Positions 35,294 through 44,379 of a stretch of DNA of 64,000 nt are shown in pieces. Within the stretch, counting starts at the first letter, position 1; each line of letters opens with the position of its first letter. The notes beneath the pieces were generated by a model. The model saw only the letters and a list, made by a program, of their open reading frames with translations. It ran no database searches and had not been told where the DNA came from. Made by a program: the position numbers and the translations under genes. The stretch covers positions 124,001 to 188,000 of the forward strand of contig OZ254082.1 in NCBI GenBank assembly GCA_965267535.1, given 5' to 3'. Source of the DNA: CAXBNB01 sp965267535 (GTDB lineage: Bacteria > Bacteroidota > Bacteroidia > Cytophagales > Cyclobacteriaceae).

Positions 35294-36742
35294 TTAAAAT
35301 TCCGCATTGCCCGGAGTACGGGGAAAAGGAATGACATCACGTATGTTTGTCATGCCGGTCACAAACTGGATCATACGCTCAAAGCCCAGCCCATAGCCAC
35401 TGTGAGGGGCTGTGCCAAACCTTCGCGTGTCCAGGTACCACCACAATTCATCTTGTGGTACGTTCATTTCTTCCATACGAGCTACCAGCTTATCGTAGCG
35501 TTCTTCACGCTGAGATCCACCCACTATTTCACCTATTCCCGGAAAGAGAATATCCATAGCTGCTACGGTTTTTCCATCGTCATTCTGACGCATATAAAAG
35601 GCTTTTATGTCTTTGGGGTAATCGGATAGGATTACCGGTTTTTTAAAGTGTTTTTCTACCAGATAACGCTCGTGCTCCGATTGCAGGTCAGCCCCCCATC
35701 CGTCTATCAGGTATTGAAACTTCTTCTTTTTGTTGGGTTTGGAGTTTCGGAGTATGTCTATCGCTTCGGTGTAGGTAAGGCGTTCAAAGTCATTGTCAAC
35801 AACAAACTTTAGTCTGTCGAGCAGGCACATTTCGTTTCGCTCATCCGCTTTTTTGTTTTTGTCTTCATCTGCTTCGCGTTTATTCAAAAAAGCCAGGTCA
35901 TCTGCACAATGCTCCAGCGCATACCTTACGAGGTATTTGAGCATCTCCTCTGCCAGATCCATGTTGTCTGTAAGATCGGCAAAAGCCATCTCGGGTTCGA
36001 TCATCCAGAATTCAGCCAGGTGACGAGTCGTGTTTGAGTTTTCTGCACGAAAGGTAGGTCCAAACGTATAGATGTCGCCCAGTGCCATAGCAGCCAGTTC
36101 GCCTTCTAATTGTCCCGACACGGTCAGGTTGGCTTCCTTATCGAAAAAATCCTGCTTAAAATCTACGGCTCCTTCTTCGTTTTTGGGTACGTTATTCAGG
36201 TCGAGGGTTGTTACATGGAAAGTTTCCCCGGCCCCTTCCGCATCAGATCCCGTAATGATGGGAGTATGCACGTTTAAAAAGCCCTTCTCGTTGAAAAACT
36301 GATGGACGGCAAAGATCATTGCATGGCGAATGCGGTAAATAGCGCCAAAAGTGTTGGTACGAGGACGCAGGTAGGCAATTTCCCGCAAAAACTCCATGGA
36401 ATGTTTTTTGGGTTGAAGGGGATACTTTTCAGGATCGGCTGTGCCCAGTACATCCAGTTGGCTTACGTGCATTTCTACGCTCTGCCCCGCACCCTGAGAC
36501 TCTACAATCTGCCCGGTAGCCGCAATACAAGCTCCGGTGGTCACTTGCTTTAGTACTTCTTCACCAAAAACGCCAGGGTCGGCTACCAGCTGCAGGTTGT
36601 GGATAGTAGAGCCGTCATTGAGTGCGATAAAAGCCACATTTTTATTCTGCCTTTTGGTACGTACCCATCCTTTTACTACTACATTGTCCTGAACTCCGCC
36701 AGACAATACTGCCTTGATTTTTGTGCGTTTTTGTGTGCTCAC
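35294..36742 (-). CDS. asnS: Asparagine--tRNA ligase
   Basis: 482 residues starting with GTG at 36742 (MSTQKRTKIKAVLSG). The N-terminal OB-fold anticodon domain (VVVKGWVRTKRQNKNVAFIALNDGS) is followed by the class IIb catalytic core with motif 2 (FRAENSNTTRHLAEFWMIEPE) and motif 3 (GYGLGFERMIQFVTG). The DxxSxxx-type gap patterns are those of AsnRS, not AspRS. It charges tRNA-Asn. A 68-residue frame overlapping its start is not convincing. Confidence 0.95.
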   Translation of the reverse strand: MSTQKRTKIKAVLSGGVQDNVVVKGWVRTKRQNKNVAFIALNDGSTIHNLQLVADPGVFGEEVLKQVTTGACIAATGQIVESQGAGQSVEMHVSQLDVLGTADPEKYPLQPKKHSMEFLREIAYLRPRTNTFGAIYRIRHAMIFAVHQFFNEKGFLNVHTPIITGSDAEGAGETFHVTTLDLNNVPKNEEGAVDFKQDFFDKEANLTVSGQLEGELAAMALGDIYTFGPTFRAENSNTTRHLAEFWMIEPEMAFADLTDNMDLAEEMLKYLVRYALEHCADDLAFLNKREADEDKNKKADERNEMCLLDRLKFVVDNDFERLTYTEAIDILRNSKPNKKKKFQYLIDGWGADLQSEHERYLVEKHFKKPVILSDYPKDIKAFYMRQNDDGKTVAAMDILFPGIGEIVGGSQREERYDKLVARMEEMNVPQDELWWYLDTRRFGTAPHSGYGLGFERMIQFVTGMTNIRDVIPFPRTPGNAEF

Positions 36743-37039
36743 TTGTTTGTTGTTTTTTTAAAAAGATAAAAACAAAACCATACCATAAGACGAAAACGGT
36801 AGGGGTATCGGGATTCGTGGTAGAAAAAACAATACCTCTCCATGCCTGAGGAAATGGTCTTATTAAAATGCTGTTGCTGATAGTCTGTAGTGCTTTCTAC
36901 AGAAAACCAACCCGCAAAAGAAGTATTTTTTGATGGTATATTCAACGCTTCACAGCCTTATTCGGTATTTGGTAAAAATTGAATATGTTTTTAGGTCAAA
37001 AAAGGGCAACTTGCGAAAAAAATGTAAGCATAAACGCAG
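36743..37039. other. Intergenic region between asnS and the PfkB kinase
   Basis: A divergent promoter region of about 300 bp. No exact TAnnTTTG box with a spaced -33 was found for either gene. The 207-bp minus-strand ORF at 36739-36945 has no codon or protein support. Nothing else was recognised. Confidence 0.4.
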
Positions 37040-38038
37040 ATGAAAAAATACGATATATACGGCATAGGCAATGCTCTCGTGGATTTACTTTTTGAGGTAG
37101 AAGAGCAGTTTTTGAAGGATCATAACGTAGAAAAAGGGCTTATGACTCTGGTAGAGGAAGACCGCCAAAACGAGCTGATCAGTGCTATAAATATAAGTGA
37201 GGATATGATGCAAGGCGGTGGATCTGCTGCTAATACTGTAGTGGCAGCCAGCCAGTTTGGTAGCAACTGCTACTATTCCTGCAAAGTGTCTAACGATCAG
37301 TTTGGTAAGTTTTTTCTCAACGATCTGAAGCAAAATGGCATAGACACTAAGCTGACCCCCGAAACTGCCCCGGAGGGAATTACAGGAAAGTGCCTGGTAA
37401 TGACCACTCCGGACGCTGAGCGTACGATGAATACATTTTTGGGTATTACTTCCGATTTTTCTGTGGAGGAGATAGACGAGGAGGCCATTAAGCAGTCGAC
37501 ATACATTTACTCAGAAGGGTATCTGGTACCTTCTGCCTCCGGACGAGAAGCTATGCTCAAAGCCAAGGAAATTGCTAAAGCAAACGGTGTAAAAACAGCT
37601 TTGTCGTTTTCGGACCCCAGTATGGTAAAGTACTTTAAAAACGAAATGACTGAAGTAGTAGGCGATGGTGTAGACTTGCTCTTTTGCAATGAGGAAGAGG
37701 CGATGCTGTATACCGAAGCAGACACCCTGCTGGAAGCCAGAGAGGCATTGAAAAATATTGCAAAGCGTTTTGCTATTACTTTGGGTAAAAATGGAGCTAC
37801 CATATTTGACGGAGATACCTTCATCGATATAGAATCATATAAAGTAGATGCGATAGACAGCAATGGAGCCGGTGACATGTTTGCGGGTGCTTTTCTATAT
37901 GCAATTACCCATGGTCATAGTTTTGCCGAAGCAGGAAAGCTGGCCAGTTTGGCATCATCTAAAATAGTGTCACAGCTGGGGCCGAGATTACAGTGGCATC
38001 AGGCAAAAGAAATTCTGAATCACCTTACAGAATCCTAA
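37040..38038 (+). CDS. PfkB-family kinase, probable adenosine kinase
   Basis: 332 residues of the ribokinase fold. The N-terminal GIGNALVDLLFEVEEQFL and the substrate-binding GGGSAANTVVAASQFGSNCYYSCKVSNDQFGKFF pattern fit adenosine kinases more than sugar kinases. The C-terminal DSNGAGDMFAGAFLYAI carries the catalytic Asp and anion hole. It probably phosphorylates adenosine to AMP. Related PfkB members accept other nucleosides or sugars, so substrate is moderately certain. Confidence 0.85.
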   Translation: MKKYDIYGIGNALVDLLFEVEEQFLKDHNVEKGLMTLVEEDRQNELISAINISEDMMQGGGSAANTVVAASQFGSNCYYSCKVSNDQFGKFFLNDLKQNGIDTKLTPETAPEGITGKCLVMTTPDAERTMNTFLGITSDFSVEEIDEEAIKQSTYIYSEGYLVPSASGREAMLKAKEIAKANGVKTALSFSDPSMVKYFKNEMTEVVGDGVDLLFCNEEEAMLYTEADTLLEAREALKNIAKRFAITLGKNGATIFDGDTFIDIESYKVDAIDSNGAGDMFAGAFLYAITHGHSFAEAGKLASLASSKIVSQLGPRLQWHQAKEILNHLTES

Positions 38039-38136
38039 ATCGGCAGTATCGTTTTCCATTCATCGGTGTATTCGGCCAATGTTAAGCCTATAATTTAGGT
38101 TAAAATAATTGATCCCGGTGCATCAGGGCGATAGCA

Positions 38137-38144
38137 TATATTTG
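38137..38144 (+). promoter_or_regulatory. -7 promoter box of the S9 peptidase gene
   Basis: TATATTTG, full match to TAnnTTTG. Its position makes the GTG at 38149 too close to be the start and supports the ATG at 38176. A TTG lies 25 bp upstream, a little far for -33. Confidence 0.5.
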
Positions 38145-38175
38145 TAAGGTGAGAAGTATTAAACAATCAGAAGGA

Positions 38176-40338
38176 ATGAGATATCTAGCACTTTTGGCGC
38201 TGTGCCTGATGCAGGGAGTGGCCCTGGCACAAAAGCAGATTTCAATAGAAGACATATACAGTGGTGTGTTTCGACAGGAGTCGTTGGGCAGCCTCAATTG
38301 GATGAACGATGGCCGGTACTATACAGCCCTGGTAAACAATCAGGTAGTGAAGTACGATGTGACCACAGGTAATCAGGTAGAGGTACTTATCGACGGGCAG
38401 GCTCAGGACATTCGAATCAATGATTATGAATTTAGTGCCGATGAGAAAAAAATATTGCTTTTAACCGACAAGAAAGGAATCTATCGGCGATCGTTTACAG
38501 CCGAATATTACATTTATGATTTTGGCACCAAAAAACTGCAAAAAGTATCGGACAATGGCAGGCAGTCGTATGTTACTTTTTCGCCGGACAATAGCAAAGT
38601 AGCTTTTGTGCGCGACAACAACCTGTACTACACCGACCTGAAAACCATGAAAGAGCTGGCCGTTACCACCGATGGAGAACCCGGAAAAATCATAAACGGT
38701 AGCTCCGACTGGGTGTACGAAGAAGAGCTAAGGTTAACCAAGGCTTTTGTATGGTCTACGGATGGCAAAAAGCTTGCATTTTTGCGTTTCGATGAATCGG
38801 AAGTAAAAGAATACAACCTTCAGTACTGGGACAATGGAGCCAAATACCCCCGCGATTATCGCTATAAGTACCCCAAGGCAGGAGAAAAAAATGCTGTAGT
38901 GTCAGTGCATCTGTATGACCTGGCCAGCAACAATACTACTACGGTAGATTTGGGAAAAGACACAGATTTTTACATTCCAAAGATTCAGTGGACCAAAGAT
39001 GCCAACCTGCTTTCGGTTATGAAACTCAACAGACTGCAAAATAAGTTGGAAGTATACCACGTGAATGCGTCTACCGCCAAGCCGTTGCTTATTTTTTATG
39101 AAAAAGCAGAAAAATACCTCGACCTGTATGATACCAATGACATCATATACCTCGACAATAATGAGCAGTTTATCTACATGACTACTGAGCGCGATGGCTA
39201 CAAGCATTGCTACCTGCACAATATGGATGGGCAGCATATACGAGCCATCACCAAAGGAGAGTGGGAAGTAGATCAGTTTGTGGGGCTGGATCAGTCTCGC
39301 AAAACTCCGGTGCTATACTACACCTCTACTGAAGAATCGCCCTTGGAGAGGCATTTCTATAAGATAGATATCAATGGCAGAGGCAAGACAAGGCTAAGCA
39401 CAGCATCGGGTACAAATCGGGTAGACATGAGCAAGGATTTTAAATATTATATCATATTTAATCAGTCGGCTCAGCGTCCATTGAGTGTAAACCTGATGGC
39501 TTCACGAGGCAACAAACTTATCGACACACTGGTAAACAATGCCAAGCTGATCGAAACAGTGAAAGCGTATGATATTCGAAAAAAAGAATTTTTTAGCTTC
39601 GAAACAGTTGACGGCACTTCGCTCAACGGATATTTTCTAAAGCCAGCAGCGTTTGATAGTACCCGGCAGTATCCGGTGCTTATCTACCAGTATAGTGGAC
39701 CCGGCTCTCAAAACGTGCTGGATACCTGGGAAGGAAGCAGCTACTACTGGCATCAAATGTTGGTGCAAAAAGGATATGTGGTAGCTGTAATTGACCCCAG
39801 AGGTACAGGAGGACGAGGTGAAGCTTTCAAGAAAGTGACTTACCGTCAGATGGGAAAACTGGAAACCACCGACCTGATAGAAGGTGCTAAGTATATAGGA
39901 TCATTGCCCTACTTCGACAAAAACCGCATTGGCATCTGGGGCTGGAGCTATGGTGGATACGCGTCTACCGTAGCGATGATGAAAGGCCAGGGTGTATTCA
40001 AAGCGTGTATATCTGTGGCGCCATTTTCATGGGAGCATTACGATACCATTTATGCAGAGCGCTACATGCAGCGCCCGGAAGACAACCCAAAGGGGTATGA
40101 AGAAAACTCGCTGCTGACCCATGCAGACAAATTACAAGGCAATTACCTGCTAATTCATGGCACGGGCGATGATAATGTGCATTATCAGGTAGCTTTAAAC
40201 CTGGTGAACAAATTGGTGGATGAAGGAAAACAGTTTCGGTCGTTTTTCTATCCCGATAAAGCACATGGAATTGGAGGGTACAAAACCCGTATTCACCTCT
40301 TCACTATGATGACAGAATTTTTAGAAAACAACCTCTAA
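38176..40338 (+). CDS. S9-family dipeptidyl peptidase IV-like protease, secreted
   Basis: 720 residues from the ATG at 38176, which gives a proper signal peptide (MRYLALLALCLMQGVALAQ). An eight-bladed DPPIV beta-propeller (about 40-480; YEEELRLTKAFVWSTDGKKLAFLRFDES carries the EE motif that binds the substrate N-terminus) is followed by a prolyl oligopeptidase hydrolase domain. The triad is Ser in GIWGWSYGGYAS, Asp in HGTGDDNVHYQ and His in YPDKAHGIGG. It removes X-Pro or X-Ala dipeptides from peptides in the periplasm. A clear terminator follows. Confidence 0.94.
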   Translation: MRYLALLALCLMQGVALAQKQISIEDIYSGVFRQESLGSLNWMNDGRYYTALVNNQVVKYDVTTGNQVEVLIDGQAQDIRINDYEFSADEKKILLLTDKKGIYRRSFTAEYYIYDFGTKKLQKVSDNGRQSYVTFSPDNSKVAFVRDNNLYYTDLKTMKELAVTTDGEPGKIINGSSDWVYEEELRLTKAFVWSTDGKKLAFLRFDESEVKEYNLQYWDNGAKYPRDYRYKYPKAGEKNAVVSVHLYDLASNNTTTVDLGKDTDFYIPKIQWTKDANLLSVMKLNRLQNKLEVYHVNASTAKPLLIFYEKAEKYLDLYDTNDIIYLDNNEQFIYMTTERDGYKHCYLHNMDGQHIRAITKGEWEVDQFVGLDQSRKTPVLYYTSTEESPLERHFYKIDINGRGKTRLSTASGTNRVDMSKDFKYYIIFNQSAQRPLSVNLMASRGNKLIDTLVNNAKLIETVKAYDIRKKEFFSFETVDGTSLNGYFLKPAAFDSTRQYPVLIYQYSGPGSQNVLDTWEGSSYYWHQMLVQKGYVVAVIDPRGTGGRGEAFKKVTYRQMGKLETTDLIEGAKYIGSLPYFDKNRIGIWGWSYGGYASTVAMMKGQGVFKACISVAPFSWEHYDTIYAERYMQRPEDNPKGYEENSLLTHADKLQGNYLLIHGTGDDNVHYQVALNLVNKLVDEGKQFRSFFYPDKAHGIGGYKTRIHLFTMMTEFLENNL

Positions 40339-40358
40339 GATTTGTAAATAAAGACAGC

Positions 40359-40395
40359 AAATCCCTCGCAAGGCCTTTTTGTGAGGGATTTTTTT
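40359..40395 (+). terminator. Intrinsic terminator after the S9 peptidase gene
   Basis: AAATCCCTC / GAGGGATTT (40359-40367 and 40383-40391) followed by a T-run to 40395, 20 bp past the peptidase stop. Confidence 0.85.
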
Positions 40396-40462
40396 GTGCC
40401 TGAAAAAACACAGCAGACAATATTTCAGCCCCTTATCGTGTTAGCGTTATAAACCTGACATT

Positions 40463-41356
40463 ATGTTTTTAGTCTCAAAAAAGGGAATGTATGCTGTTTT
40501 TATGGCATTGGCTCATTTGGGTTGCGGGGAAGCAAAGCGAGTAAATACCGGGAACATACAGTATGAGCAAAATACCCGCCAGCAACAGCCAGAGAATCCT
40601 GAAGCAGGCAAACCGGAGCAAGAAACAATAGAAACACGTTTTCCAGTGCCTCAGGGGTATACGAGAGCCGTTGTAAAGAAAAACAGCTTCGGGGAGTACC
40701 TGCGATCATTGCCCTTAAAACCCGCAGGGACCAAGGTGAAATATTACGATGGCAGAGAGAAGGCTTCTGCCAACATATACACGGCGGTAGTTGATTTGCC
40801 CATAGGAAAAAAGAACCTGCATCAATGTGCTGATGCGATCATGAGGTTGAGAGCAGCCTATTTTTATGACAAGCAGCAGTATGACAGCATTCACTTCAAT
40901 TTCACCAATGGCTTTAGAGCAGAATATGCTTTGTGGAGACAGGGCAAGCGCATAGTAGTAAATGGCAATGAGGTTAGATGGGAAGACAGAACTAGCCCAA
41001 GCGTGTCATCAGATTCGTTTTGGCAATACCTCGAGATGGTGTTTATGTATGCGGGTACTTTGTCGCTGGCGCAGGAATTGAAACCCGTAGCAATCGACGA
41101 AGTGGCTATAGGCGATGTTTTTATTCAGGGAGGGAGTCCCGGTCATGCAGTAGTAGTGGTGGACATGGCCACACACCCTGCTACAAAAAGAAAAATAGCT
41201 TTATTGGCGCAGAGCTATATGCCCGCTCAGGAGCTTCAGGTGCTACAAAATCCGGTGCATAGCGAGCTGAGCCCCTGGTACGAAATATCTTCAACTATGG
41301 AGCAGGTTGTTACTCCGGAGTGGGTGTTTGAGCCATCCGACCTTATGCGGTTTTAA
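40463..41356 (+). CDS. DUF4846 lipoprotein
   Basis: 297 residues with a lipobox (ALAHLGC, Cys at residue 21), a Pro/Gln/Glu-rich linker, and then a DUF4846 domain: RFPVPQGYTRA, SFGEYLRSLPLKP, VDLPIGKKNLHQCADAIMRLRAAY, RWEDRTSPS, and GSPGHAVVVVDMA. The last segment resembles a transglutaminase/NlpC-like His motif, so an enzyme is possible, but no activity is known. Likely anchored in the outer membrane, facing the periplasm. Confidence 0.85.
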   Translation: MFLVSKKGMYAVFMALAHLGCGEAKRVNTGNIQYEQNTRQQQPENPEAGKPEQETIETRFPVPQGYTRAVVKKNSFGEYLRSLPLKPAGTKVKYYDGREKASANIYTAVVDLPIGKKNLHQCADAIMRLRAAYFYDKQQYDSIHFNFTNGFRAEYALWRQGKRIVVNGNEVRWEDRTSPSVSSDSFWQYLEMVFMYAGTLSLAQELKPVAIDEVAIGDVFIQGGSPGHAVVVVDMATHPATKRKIALLAQSYMPAQELQVLQNPVHSELSPWYEISSTMEQVVTPEWVFEPSDLMRF

Positions 41357-41357
41357 T

Positions 41358-42134
41358 TTACTTCAGCGCACTATCGAGCAGCTTTATCAGATCCTCTTTT
41401 CCGCTTAGGTTGTTTTTGAGAATGTTTACCAAATAGCCGGGTACTTGTTCTCCCTCAGCCAGTTTTCCCTTCACATCATCCAGCATTTCCAGCATTTCTG
41501 TATTCGAAGAGAGAGTAGTGTCTGCCTTTACCTGGCGTATGAGCTCGTCGATATCTGAGGTATCGGGTATGTAGACTATTTCTTCTACTATATCGCCGGG
41601 TTTGGGCTCATAGTTTTGAGGCAGGCAGTCGTTGTACATGTCGATAATCTCATCGAGATTTTTCTTGGCGTATTCGCCGTTTTGAATTTTTTCACTCAGG
41701 CTACCACAGTCTTCAAGAAAGTTGGCCATTTGTTTTCTAAACCCAAGATTGGGCACGGGCTTTTGCCGCCCATCGCGTGTGATAAGAATAGACCCCTGAA
41801 ACATTTGAGCACTTTGCTGTTGCTCAGGCGAGTAGCGGTACAAACTCAAAAAACCGGGCTTTATGAGTTTGATAAACTGATACCGCCCATCAATTTTTGC
41901 CACATGGTAGGTGTCCTTGTTTTTATAGAGAGTCCGCACCTTGTAGCAAGGCAGGTTTTGCTTGTTCTTTTTTTGTTTTACAAGAAGCTGATGCCCCGAC
42001 AAAGGGTTATCCACGATATTGATTTTTCCTCTGAGTGTATCTCCGTGAACCAATACAGCATAATCTCCATCCTGGCCGTGGGCCGTCAGGCCATAACCAA
42101 ACACAAGTGCAAAAAGGTAAATATATTTTTTCAT
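41358..42134 (-). CDS. Secreted protein of unknown function
   Basis: 258 residues from the ATG at 42134, which gives a signal peptide (MKKYIYLFALVFGYGLTAHGQ); the longer frame to 42236 starts in non-coding-looking sequence. The mature part begins with DYAVLVHGDTLRGKINI, a short beta-rich segment common in Bacteroidota secreted proteins (a 'promised transport' like GDTLxGxI motif), and ends in acidic helical sequence. No domain of known function. It converges on the DUF4846 gene with one base between stops. Confidence 0.65.
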   Translation of the reverse strand: MKKYIYLFALVFGYGLTAHGQDGDYAVLVHGDTLRGKINIVDNPLSGHQLLVKQKKNKQNLPCYKVRTLYKNKDTYHVAKIDGRYQFIKLIKPGFLSLYRYSPEQQQSAQMFQGSILITRDGRQKPVPNLGFRKQMANFLEDCGSLSEKIQNGEYAKKNLDEIIDMYNDCLPQNYEPKPGDIVEEIVYIPDTSDIDELIRQVKADTTLSSNTEMLEMLDDVKGKLAEGEQVPGYLVNILKNNLSGKEDLIKLLDSALK

Positions 42135-42384
42135 GCGCCTAAAATAAGTAATGTGAGTGATTCTAAAAGGCAAACCGGAAAGGTAAAAAAATATATTTAT
42201 GCTAATTTTATTGAAAATAAAAACAGTAAAATTCATTTTTATTAAAAATCATCTAATAATTAGATCAATCCTTTGAATGAAAGCCCTAAATCCTTTCCGA
42301 ATAAAAAAAATGGAAGTTACTTTGCAAACTGCCTTAAAATCAGGCGGGTTGTAAACAAACAAAAACCAAAAAATCAACTATAGT

Positions 42385-44049
42385 ATGTGCGGAATTGTGG
42401 GAGTATTTGATTTGAAGACAGATGCCCAAAAGCTGAGGCCTCAAGTACTCGAAATGTCGAAAAAAATACGTCACCGTGGGCCGGATTGGTCAGGAATTTA
42501 TTGCGGCGACAAAGCCATATTGGCACACGAGCGTTTAACGATCGTGGATCCTAAATCTGGCGGACAACCTTTGTACAGTAAAGACGGCCAACTAGTATTG
42601 GCTGCTAATGGAGAAATATACAATCATCAGGAACTGAGAAAAAATCTCAATGGAGATTATGAGTTTCAAACACAATCAGACTGTGAGGTCATTCTGGCAC
42701 TATACAATAAGTTTGGAATCGATTTTATCGATCAGATGAACGGTATTTTTGCTTTTGCCCTTTACGACAAGAAAAACGACTCTTACCTTATCGCCAGAGA
42801 TCACATGGGTATTATTCCTTTGTATCTGGGCTGGGACAAAGCAGGCAATTTTTATGTAGCTTCAGAGCTAAAGTCTCTGGAAGGTGTGTGCGACAAAATT
42901 GAAGAATTTCCTCCCGGAAACTTCTGGTATAGTGGCAATGGAGAGCTAAAGCAGTGGTACAAAAGAGAGTGGACCAGCTACGAAAACGTAAAAGATAATG
43001 AAACCGATGTAATCAAACTCCGCAGAGCATTGGAAGATGCTGTGCACCGTCAGCTAATGTCTGACGTACCCTACGGTGTATTGTTATCCGGAGGGTTGGA
43101 TTCGTCGATAGTGTCGGCTGTAGCGAAAAAATTTGCAGCACTCAGGGTAGAAACGCAAGACTCTAAAGAGGCCTGGTGGCCACAGTTGCATTCATTTGCA
43201 GTAGGCTTGGAAGGATCTCCAGACCTGGCAGCAGCTCAGAAAGTAGCAGACCATATAGGTACAGTACACCATGAAATCCTTTTTTCTATTCAGGAAGGGC
43301 TGGATGCCATTCGTGATGTGATTTATCACCTGGAAACTTACGATGTGACTACCATTCGCGCATCTACGCCGATGTACCTGCTTGCGCGAGTAATTAAGTC
43401 GATGGGGATCAAAATGGTACTTTCCGGAGAAGGAGCAGACGAAATCTTCGGAGGATATTTATACTTCCACAAAGCACCAAATGCACAGGAGTTTCATGAA
43501 GAAACAATCCGAAAACTGGACAAACTACACTTGTATGATTGCCTGAGAGCGAACAAGTCGCTGGCAGCCTGGGGAATTGAAGGACGTGTGCCTTTCCTCG
43601 ACAAGGAGTTTATGGATGTAGCCATGACAATCAATCCCGAAGATAAAATGGCCAAAGATGGCCGTATAGAAAAGTGGATATTGAGAAAAGCATTTGAAGA
43701 CTATTTGCCCGAAAGTGTAGCCTGGAGGCAAAAAGAGCAGTTTTCTGATGGAGTAGGATACAACTGGATTGATACGCTGAAAGAACTGGTAGCTAGCGAA
43801 GTATCCGACGAAGAGTTGGCGAAAGCAGCAGACAAGTACCCGATCAATCCTCCTCAAAACAAAGAGGAGTATTATTACCGTACCATATTTGAAGAGCATT
43901 TTCCATCCGAATCAGCAGCTAAAACAGTGCCTTCTGTAAAATCAGTGGCCTGTAGTACAGCAGAGGCGTTAGCTTGGGACGAATCTTTTCAAAACATGAA
44001 CGATCCTTCGGGAAGAGCAGTAAAAACAGTGCATGCAGATAGCTACTAA
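42385..44049 (+). CDS. asnB: Asparagine synthetase B (glutamine-hydrolysing)
   Basis: 554 residues. Cys2 (MCGIVGVF) is the N-terminal nucleophile of the class II glutaminase domain, with RHRGPDWSG, LAHERLTIV and AANGEIYNH motifs. The synthetase half has the PP-loop LLSGGLDSSIVSAVAKK and SGEGADEIFGGY. It makes asparagine from aspartate and glutamine with ATP. A terminator follows. A short ORF (42277-42354) lies upstream without Asn-rich content, so no attenuator is proposed. Confidence 0.96.
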   Translation: MCGIVGVFDLKTDAQKLRPQVLEMSKKIRHRGPDWSGIYCGDKAILAHERLTIVDPKSGGQPLYSKDGQLVLAANGEIYNHQELRKNLNGDYEFQTQSDCEVILALYNKFGIDFIDQMNGIFAFALYDKKNDSYLIARDHMGIIPLYLGWDKAGNFYVASELKSLEGVCDKIEEFPPGNFWYSGNGELKQWYKREWTSYENVKDNETDVIKLRRALEDAVHRQLMSDVPYGVLLSGGLDSSIVSAVAKKFAALRVETQDSKEAWWPQLHSFAVGLEGSPDLAAAQKVADHIGTVHHEILFSIQEGLDAIRDVIYHLETYDVTTIRASTPMYLLARVIKSMGIKMVLSGEGADEIFGGYLYFHKAPNAQEFHEETIRKLDKLHLYDCLRANKSLAAWGIEGRVPFLDKEFMDVAMTINPEDKMAKDGRIEKWILRKAFEDYLPESVAWRQKEQFSDGVGYNWIDTLKELVASEVSDEELAKAADKYPINPPQNKEEYYYRTIFEEHFPSESAAKTVPSVKSVACSTAEALAWDESFQNMNDPSGRAVKTVHADSY

Positions 44050-44084
44050 GTTTACATAACGTAAGCCGATAAAAAACACATAAC

Positions 44085-44118
44085 ACAGCCGGTGAAACAA
44101 TTCATCGGCTGTTTTTTT
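44085..44118 (+). terminator. Intrinsic terminator after asnB
   Basis: ACAGCCGGTGA / TCATCGGCTGT (44085-44095 and 44102-44112; one G-U pair), followed by seven T. Confidence 0.9.
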
Positions 44119-44310
44119 GCTATTTGCAGGTAACTACAAGATGTGATTTGATTTTTCAGGTCAGATAGTCTATTGTCAAACTAAGGTGAAAGGCACTGTA
44201 AATCAATAGTTTTTATAACAAAAACGGACTTCCTTGCGTTTCCCCATTCAGGCAAAAAGATACATCCCGGGATTTTGATCAAAAAAGGCCGGGTTCTTCC
44301 GGAGTTATCC

Positions 44311-44318
44311 TAATTTTG
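44311..44318 (+). promoter_or_regulatory. -7 promoter box of dxs
   Basis: TAATTTTG matches the consensus, 61 bp before the dxs ATG. The region 44119-44310 holds no other recognisable element. Confidence 0.5.
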
Positions 44319-44379
44319 CCGCTCAAAAATGTAACCTCGTGATTTGGCGCTTTGCCGTAATCACACTAGTTTTAATGCT

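Noticed and set aside
36739..36945. 68-codon minus-strand ORF overlapping the asnS start by GTGA
   Set aside because: Composition of an intergenic region, no recognisable protein pattern, and asnS is complete from its GTG.
38149..38175. GTG start for the S9 peptidase
   Set aside because: Lies directly after the -7 box and before a proper signal peptide start at 38176.
42277..42354. 25-codon ORF upstream of asnB (MKALNPFRIKK...), tested as an Asn attenuator
   Set aside because: Only one Asn codon, and no terminator between it and asnB.
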